Shown here piece after piece: positions 6,475 through 10,555 of a DNA stretch of 10,555 nt (the first letter of the stretch is position 1; every line of letters starts with the position of its first letter). The notes below the pieces were generated by a model. The model saw only the letters and a list, made by a program, of their open reading frames with translations, searched no databases and was not told the DNA's origin. Source of the DNA: CAZUSO01 sp964622775. GTDB lineage: Bacteria > Bacteroidota > Bacteroidia > Chitinophagales > Chitinophagaceae. A program made the translations under genes and the position numbers. The stretch lies in the NCBI GenBank assembly GCA_964622775.1, contig CAZUSO010000083.1:1-10555 (forward strand), given 5' to 3'.

Positions 6475-7866
6475 ATGTCACTGATCAAATCCATTTCCGG
6501 CATACGGGGCACCATTGGCGGAACGCCGGGCAAAAGCCTCACTCCAATAGATATAGTTAAGTTTACCGCTGCCTACGGCGCACTGATCCGGGAACAAAAC
6601 CGGGGGAACAAGATAATCGTTGGCCGCGACGGACGGATTTCCGGCCCCATGCTGCGCAGCCTGGTAACTGCTACACTACAGGGCATGGGCTTTGAAGTGA
6701 TTGACCTCGGCCTCAGCACTACGCCTACCGTAGAGATGGCCGTAAAATCAGATAAGGCGGCCGGCGGCATTATCCTTACAGCCAGCCATAATCCGAGAGA
6801 ATGGAATGCCTTGAAATTATTGAATCACGAAGGCGAATTTATTGATGCGCAACAGGGAGAATGGATACTGGCTATGGCGGAACAGGAATCCGTTGAGTTT
6901 GCGGAAGTGCATGCATTGAAAGATGTTCAGGAAGATCATACTGCTATGCAAAAGCATCTTGATGCGATACTGGATCATCCCTTCGTGGATAGGGAAGCCA
7001 TAGCCGCAGCGGGTTTTAAGATAGCCGTAGATGCTGTCAATTCCACAGGAGCCATTTTTGTACCGGCCCTGCTGAATGCCTTAGGTGTGCGCGAGATTGT
7101 GGTATTGAACGATGCCGTTACCGGTAATTTTGCGCATAATCCCGAGCCGCTTCCGGAAAATCTAAGGGAATTGTGCGCATTGGTAGAAAAGAAAAAACTA
7201 AGCCTCGGCATTGCCGTTGACCCCGATGTGGATCGACTGTGCTTTGTATGCGAAGACGGCAGCTTTTTCGGTGAGGAATATACTTTAGTAGCCGTTGCCG
7301 ATTATGTGTTAAATCATAAAAAAGGAAATACGGTATCCAATATGTCGTCCACACGCGCCTTGCGCGACATTACGGAAAAGCATGGAGGCCAGTATTTCCC
7401 AAGCGCCGTTGGTGAAGTGAATGTGGTCAGGAAGATGAAGGAAAACAATGCGGTGATCGGCGGTGAAGGTAATGGCGGCATTATTGATCCGACGCTGCAT
7501 TACGGCCGGGATGCCCTTGTGGGGATAGCCTTATTCCTGACCCATCTGGCGAAATACGGAAAAGGCATTCGCTCTTTGCGCAATACCTACCCTGACTATT
7601 TTATTTCCAAAAATAAAATAGCCCTTCAGGAAGGCCTGGACGTGCAGCAGATTTTTGAAAAAATAAAAGAAAAATACAAGAGGCAGCCCATCAATACCGA
7701 AGACGGACTAAAGATCGAATTTGATAACGACTGGGTACACCTGCGCACTTCCAATACCGAACCTATTATCCGGATTTATGCGGAAAGCGGAACGGAAACC
7801 ACAGCCGGCAATATTGCCCGGCGAATTATGGAAGACATCAAAGAAGCCATGAAGGAATCGGTCTGA
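6475..7866 (+). CDS. glmM: Phosphoglucosamine mutase (alpha-D-phosphohexomutase family)
   Basis: Converts glucosamine-6-phosphate to glucosamine-1-phosphate, the step before GlmU makes UDP-GlcNAc for peptidoglycan and lipopolysaccharide; cytoplasmic. The 463-aa product has all four phosphohexomutase signatures. The phospho-serine loop is TASHNP with S104. The Mg2+ loop is DPDVDR (249-254). The sugar-binding loop is GEGNGG (330-335). The phosphate-binding loop is RTSNTEP (424-430), where the usual RxSGTEP glycine is Asn. The N-terminus MSLIKSISGIRGTIGG is the form I expect for Bacteroidota GlmM, so the ATG at 6475 is chosen over a TTG at 6463. The gene is monocistronic as far as visible. Phosphomannomutase or phosphoglucomutase activity cannot be excluded by motifs alone. 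Confidence 0.92.
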   Translation: MSLIKSISGIRGTIGGTPGKSLTPIDIVKFTAAYGALIREQNRGNKIIVGRDGRISGPMLRSLVTATLQGMGFEVIDLGLSTTPTVEMAVKSDKAAGGIILTASHNPREWNALKLLNHEGEFIDAQQGEWILAMAEQESVEFAEVHALKDVQEDHTAMQKHLDAILDHPFVDREAIAAAGFKIAVDAVNSTGAIFVPALLNALGVREIVVLNDAVTGNFAHNPEPLPENLRELCALVEKKKLSLGIAVDPDVDRLCFVCEDGSFFGEEYTLVAVADYVLNHKKGNTVSNMSSTRALRDITEKHGGQYFPSAVGEVNVVRKMKENNAVIGGEGNGGIIDPTLHYGRDALVGIALFLTHLAKYGKGIRSLRNTYPDYFISKNKIALQEGLDVQQIFEKIKEKYKRQPINTEDGLKIEFDNDWVHLRTSNTEPIIRIYAESGTETTAGNIARRIMEDIKEAMKESV

Positions 7867-7999
7867 TTCGACATCAGTGTCATCTCATCCCTTTATGTGC
7901 CGGGCATAAAACATGAAAACGTCTTTCGTAGTGGCGGAATAAACAAAGCTTTTACTGCGGTATGCGTAGCCGTCATTCTGAATGAATGCGCTAATTTAT

Positions 8000-8007
8000 T
8001 AGCTTTG
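8000..8007 (+). promoter_or_regulatory. Orphan promoter-like box in the glmM/envC intergenic region
   Basis: TAGCTTTG here is identical to the box upstream of glmM and fits TAnnTTTG. No convincing gene follows, and no -33 element is visible. It may serve a small transcript, be a leftover of a lost gene, or be chance. Confidence 0.25.
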
Positions 8008-8028
8008 AGTTCCCCGGCAATATGAGTA

Positions 8029-8166
8029 ATGACCTTGCTTATATTTACCGGAATCTATTTGCCCGAGCGTTACAAAATAAAATTGCCGAAGGAGGAATAA
8101 TTTGATTTGGAACAAGTCAACCAGATGCTGCCGGTATTAAAAACGGTCGTTAACGCACCGCAATAA
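8029..8166 (+). other. Gene-free gap with possible coding debris
   Basis: The 374-bp gap 7867-8240 has no gene I can support. In one plus-strand frame, an ATG at 8029 gives 23 codons (start MTLLIFTGIYLPERYK) to TAA 8098-8100, and the frame then continues FDLEQVNQMLPVLKTVV to TAA at 8164. The second piece looks like the end of a protein, so this may be a decayed gene tail. An 11-bp direct repeat CAAAGCTTTTA occurs at 7944-7954 and 8212-8222, and the pair ATCAATC/GATTGAT (8197-8203, 8227-8233) could form a weak stem near the envC 3' end. Confidence 0.15.
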
Positions 8167-8240
8167 AAGCTAATGCATTTTTCTTCAACATCAGTGATCA
8201 ATCCTGTGAAGCAAAGCTTTTATGATGATTGATTTTGCCG

Positions 8241-9797
8241 TTACCGCGCTATCCAGGCAGAAGGATTTTCATTGGAAATATTATTGGAACCTCCAACCCG
8301 GCAAATTTCAAAATGCAGAATATTTTCACCCTCATCGTTCTTGCCCACGCTGCCGATGGACTGCTTGAACTTCACCTTGTCGCCCTGACGTACCGATACC
8401 GAGCTCATATAGCTGTACACGGTAAAATACTCCCCATGATTAATGATGACCGTAAAGCTGCCGGCGATGTTCACCACGCGGCTGATAGTGCCTTCAAATA
8501 CGGCGCGCACATTAGCGCCGGGGTTTGCAGCAATATCGACCCCGCTGTTTTCCATAGTCACCTTAGGCTCCAACGGATGCTGATACCGTCCGAAGGGCAC
8601 TGCAATATATCCGGCTTCTACAGGCCAGGGTAAATTGCCCCGGTTAGCAGCAAAATTATTGGAGATGGCCTGCACATCAGGCGTAAGCGACATCTTATAA
8701 GAAGGTGATTCTGCTTTCGCAGGCTTGAGTGTTGGCGGATTGTCTGCCGGTTTGGGTGGTACAGCCGCCGCTATAGTTGCGGGCTTATCTATTGGCTTGT
8801 CTATAGGTTTATCTATAGGCTTGTTATTCGCAGCAATCGTCTGAGCGTTAGGTTTCTCTTCCGTTTTGGATTTAGCGTCAAATTGCCCTTTGTTTCGGTT
8901 TTCGGCCTCCCATTTAGCCAGTTCTTCCTGCTTCCTTTTTTCCTCGGCCTGCTTGCGTGCCAGTTCTTCTGCAGCTCTTTTCCGGGCTTCTTCTTCCGCT
9001 TTGGCTTTTGCCTCAGCTTCTGCTTTTTTACGGGCTTCTTCGGCGGCTTTTTTCCGTGCCAGCTCCACCTCATGGGCGATTTCTGCCTTGATGGCATTGT
9101 CTAATTTCTTTGCGGCTGCCTGGCTTCGGGCAATTTGTGTGCTCAGGTCTTTTTCTTTACCCCGCAGCTCCGTTACCATTTGATTGGTTGTATTCGTTTC
9201 CTGCTCAATGCCTGCCTTCTGCTGCTCTTCCACATTCAGCAATTTCCCTTTTTTATTCTTTTCCGAATTCAGGATGCCAATTTGCTGTTCTAAATGTTGA
9301 CGTGTATTTTCAATGTGTTCGGCCTGCGTTTTCCTGAAATCACGGCTCTTTTTCATGTACTGATACCGGTGCATGGCTTCATTAAAATTGCTGGAAGAAA
9401 ACAAAAATGCCAGCATACTCTGTGCATTCTGGTTCTTATAGGCATACCGTACCGATTGTGCATAGCGGATTTTCAACCGGTTTAAATCATTGCTTAAAGC
9501 ATTAACCTGATAAGAAGATGACTGGATATTGTTATTGATATGCCCCATTTCCTGATTAATATTATCAATCAGTCGCTGGCGGGCTCTCAATTGCGCCTGA
9601 AGGGCTTTCAGCTGTGCCATGGAAGCGGTGCGGTCGGCCTGTGTGACATTAAGCAGTTTTTGTGTGGAGGCTATTTCGCCGAGCAGGGCGGCTCGTCTGC
9701 GTTCGAGATCGTCGCGTGACGATTTTTGAGCATAAATGACAAATATTCCTGAAAACAAAAACAAGATGCAACAGACGATCCTTCCCACTTTCCCCAT
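8241..9797 (-). CDS. EnvC-like murein hydrolase activator (coiled coil plus degenerate M23/LytM)
   Basis: Exported 518-aa protein predicted to regulate peptidoglycan splitting by activating amidases at division. Residues 1-23 are a signal peptide (GRIVCCILFLFSGIFVIYAQ). Residues 25-300 are a long coiled coil ending in an Ala/Glu/Lys/Arg-rich helix. Residues 300-380 are a low-complexity Pro/Lys linker with a PIDK repeat, and 390-518 form the LytM domain. Active M23 peptidases use HxxxD and HxH zinc ligands. Here the first reads NSGVD (N417, D421) and the second reads ILHFE (I493, H495), so two ligands are missing and catalysis is unlikely, as in E. coli EnvC. The start ATG 9797 sits about 40 nt after a promoter box at 9844-9851. 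The partner amidase and the FtsEX-like recruiter are not in this window. Confidence 0.88.
   Translation of the reverse strand: MGKVGRIVCCILFLFSGIFVIYAQKSSRDDLERRRAALLGEIASTQKLLNVTQADRTASMAQLKALQAQLRARQRLIDNINQEMGHINNNIQSSSYQVNALSNDLNRLKIRYAQSVRYAYKNQNAQSMLAFLFSSSNFNEAMHRYQYMKKSRDFRKTQAEHIENTRQHLEQQIGILNSEKNKKGKLLNVEEQQKAGIEQETNTTNQMVTELRGKEKDLSTQIARSQAAAKKLDNAIKAEIAHEVELARKKAAEEARKKAEAEAKAKAEEEARKRAAEELARKQAEEKRKQEELAKWEAENRNKGQFDAKSKTEEKPNAQTIAANNKPIDKPIDKPIDKPATIAAAVPPKPADNPPTLKPAKAESPSYKMSLTPDVQAISNNFAANRGNLPWPVEAGYIAVPFGRYQHPLEPKVTMENSGVDIAANPGANVRAVFEGTISRVVNIAGSFTVIINHGEYFTVYSYMSSVSVRQGDKVKFKQSIGSVGKNDEGENILHFEICRVGGSNNISNENPSAWIAR
8784..8819 (-). repeat. Three 12-bp tandem repeats encoding PIDK
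   Basis: Three diverged 12-bp units on the plus strand (cttatctattgg and variants) encode PIDKPIDKPIDK at about residues 327-338 of the EnvC-like linker. The units differ at a few third positions. Copy number could vary between strains without shifting frame. Confidence 0.8.
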
Positions 9798-9843
9798 GAA
9801 TGGCTATATTTAATACGGTTAATGACCTTTGGAATGAAAAAAG

Positions 9844-9851
9844 CAAATATA
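9844..9851 (-). promoter_or_regulatory. Bacteroidota -7 promoter box for the EnvC-like gene
   Basis: On the minus strand this reads TATATTTG, an exact TAnnTTTG. It predicts a start near 9838 and about 40 nt of leader to the ATG at 9797. No clear -33 element is seen. Confidence 0.5.
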
Positions 9852-9853
9852 AT

Positions 9854-10048
9854 TTATTTCCACTTACGCCGGTACTGCCAGGGAAATCGCTTTCGGACTT
9901 TCTGCTGTGTTTTGTTATGGTTTTTGCCTTGCTTCGCAACAAAAGCGCGTACCCAAATAAGCGCAGCTGCACTTAAAAGCATTTTTCCTGCCGGTGCTGC
10001 AATAACCCACAGACTTTGAAAAACTGAAAGCTGTTTACACGCAATCAA
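9854..10048 (-). CDS. Doubtful small ORF with one TM segment and a basic tail
   Basis: This is the only candidate gene in the 333-bp gap 9798-10130. It runs from a TTG at 10048 (64 aa) or an ATG within it (42 aa, MLLSAAALIWVRAFV). It has one hydrophobic stretch followed by a strongly basic tail ending WQYRRKWK. The stop lies 3 bp before the EnvC promoter box. Two near-promoter boxes, TAAGATTG, occur 20 bp apart at 10056-10063 and 10076-10083 on the same strand, each one base off TAnnTTTG. I recognise no family, and the TTG start is weak. It may be spurious. Confidence 0.25.
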   Translation of the reverse strand: MIACKQLSVFQSLWVIAAPAGKMLLSAAALIWVRAFVAKQGKNHNKTQQKVRKRFPWQYRRKWK

Positions 10049-10130
10049 TCTGCTGCAATCTTACTCAACCCCCGTCAATCTTATTCCATCTAAAACAGCA
10101 GGTACTGATATGCCCTTACGAATTCCCGGG

Positions 10131-10445
10131 TTACGAAAACAAATCAGGCTTATTGGCCGGTTCCCGTTTCAGTTTCCGCTCTACCCAAAAGGTAGCAAAA
10201 GGCACTAATGATGCCAGGAAAAGTACGAAAGCTTTTCCGAAATTCCACTTGTAGGTATGCCAGGCAATACCCAATAAAATGCCATAAGTGATAAATAAAA
10301 TGCCGTGTGCCATGCCGGTCCAGTAAGATATCTTTTCCCAGCCCAAAGTATATTTCAGCGGCATGGTGATACAGAATAACAATACACAGGAAATGCCCTC
10401 CAGCAAGGCAACGGTACAAAAACGATTCAGCAGTTTATTATCCAT
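10131..10445 (-). CDS. DUF3817 family small integral membrane protein
   Basis: A 104-aa inner-membrane protein of unknown function with three hydrophobic helices. Family-like features are LLEGISCVLLFCITMPLKY, the central G-x-A-H-G-I-L-F segment (GMAHGILFITYG) and the final LASLVPFATFWVERKL. From memory these match DUF3817 (YdzA-like) proteins. The ATG at 10445 (MDNKLLNRF) is chosen. A longer in-frame start at 10529 would add a basic stretch not seen in the family, and a promoter-like box at 10469-10476 lies inside that extension. It appears to be monocistronic. The remaining 110 bases to the window end hold no gene I can support. Confidence 0.85.
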   Translation of the reverse strand: MDNKLLNRFCTVALLEGISCVLLFCITMPLKYTLGWEKISYWTGMAHGILFITYGILLGIAWHTYKWNFGKAFVLFLASLVPFATFWVERKLKREPANKPDLFS

Positions 10446-10468
10446 ATAATTTATAGTACGAACAGCGA

Positions 10469-10476
10469 TAAAGATA
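10469..10476 (-). promoter_or_regulatory. Near-consensus -7 box for the DUF3817 gene
   Basis: The minus strand reads TATCTTTA, one base from TAnnTTTG, placed 24 bp upstream of the ATG at 10445. It supports the shorter start. No -33 element is evident. Confidence 0.35.
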
Positions 10477-10555
10477 GCGTCAAAATCCGGGATGTACTGC
10501 CGTATGCGGCATAAAATCCGCTTCTTCAATATGAATTGACAATATAGTGACCGAG

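Noticed and set aside
7990..8003. GCTAAT/ATTAGC inverted repeat as a terminator for glmM
   Set aside because: The 2-nt spacing cannot form a normal loop, no U-run follows, and it is 124 bp past the stop.
8229..9183. Plus-strand open frames opposite the EnvC-like gene, including Ser/Ala- and Phe-rich ones
   Set aside because: They are antisense shadows of the Ala/Glu/Lys-rich coiled coil; no independent start signals or family features.
10056..10083. CAATCTTA repeated with 20-bp spacing as a possible repeat array
   Set aside because: Only two clear copies of 8 bp; too short for CRISPR or an iteron claim.

Overview
The window looks like chromosomal DNA of a Bacteroidota bacterium, most likely from the Chitinophagaceae or a near relative; this is inferred from protein style and promoters, not from a marker gene. 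Four of the intact genes have a TAnnTTTG box (the Bacteroidota -7 promoter element) or a one-mismatch version just upstream, and no gene has a clear Shine-Dalgarno. The protein families (GlmM-like mutase starting MSLIKSISGIRG, EnvC-like factor, DUF3817 protein, fulvocin C-related lipoprotein) fit the same phylum.

Layout. 1-212: gene-free block of nested inverted repeats, an interspersed intergenic element. 213-1997 (-): divergent CLC anion channel/transporter with two CBS domains. 2389-4143 (+): ABC exporter half-transporter, divergent from clc. 4144-6255: a decayed locus. Reading the minus strand from its upstream end, it holds a possible scrap of a small peptide gene, a fulvocin C-related (bacteriocin-like) lipoprotein gene broken by a frameshift, a perfect 13-bp hairpin, and a multi-TM protein with a C-terminal TlpA-like thioredoxin domain, also frameshifted and cut short. 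A divergent XRE-type regulator gene at 5881-6255 (+) carries two frameshifts, one of them a 5-bp tandem duplication. 6475-7866 (+): phosphoglucosamine mutase GlmM. 7867-8240: intergenic with a promoter-like box and possible gene debris. 8241-9797 (-): EnvC-like coiled-coil protein with a degenerate LytM/M23 domain. 9798-10130: mostly non-coding, with one doubtful small ORF. 10131-10445 (-): DUF3817 membrane protein.

How it fits together. The intact genes are housekeeping: envelope precursor synthesis (GlmM), control of peptidoglycan hydrolysis (EnvC-like) and transport (CLC, ABC). The unusual part is 4.2-6.3 kb. There a cysteine-rich fulvocin-like product, a membrane thioredoxin that could act on its disulfides, and a regulator sit together, and all three are broken while both flanking genes are intact. 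I read this as a bacteriocin-like/oxidative-folding module that has recently been inactivated in this lineage. Intact relatives in other genomes should show the complete system.
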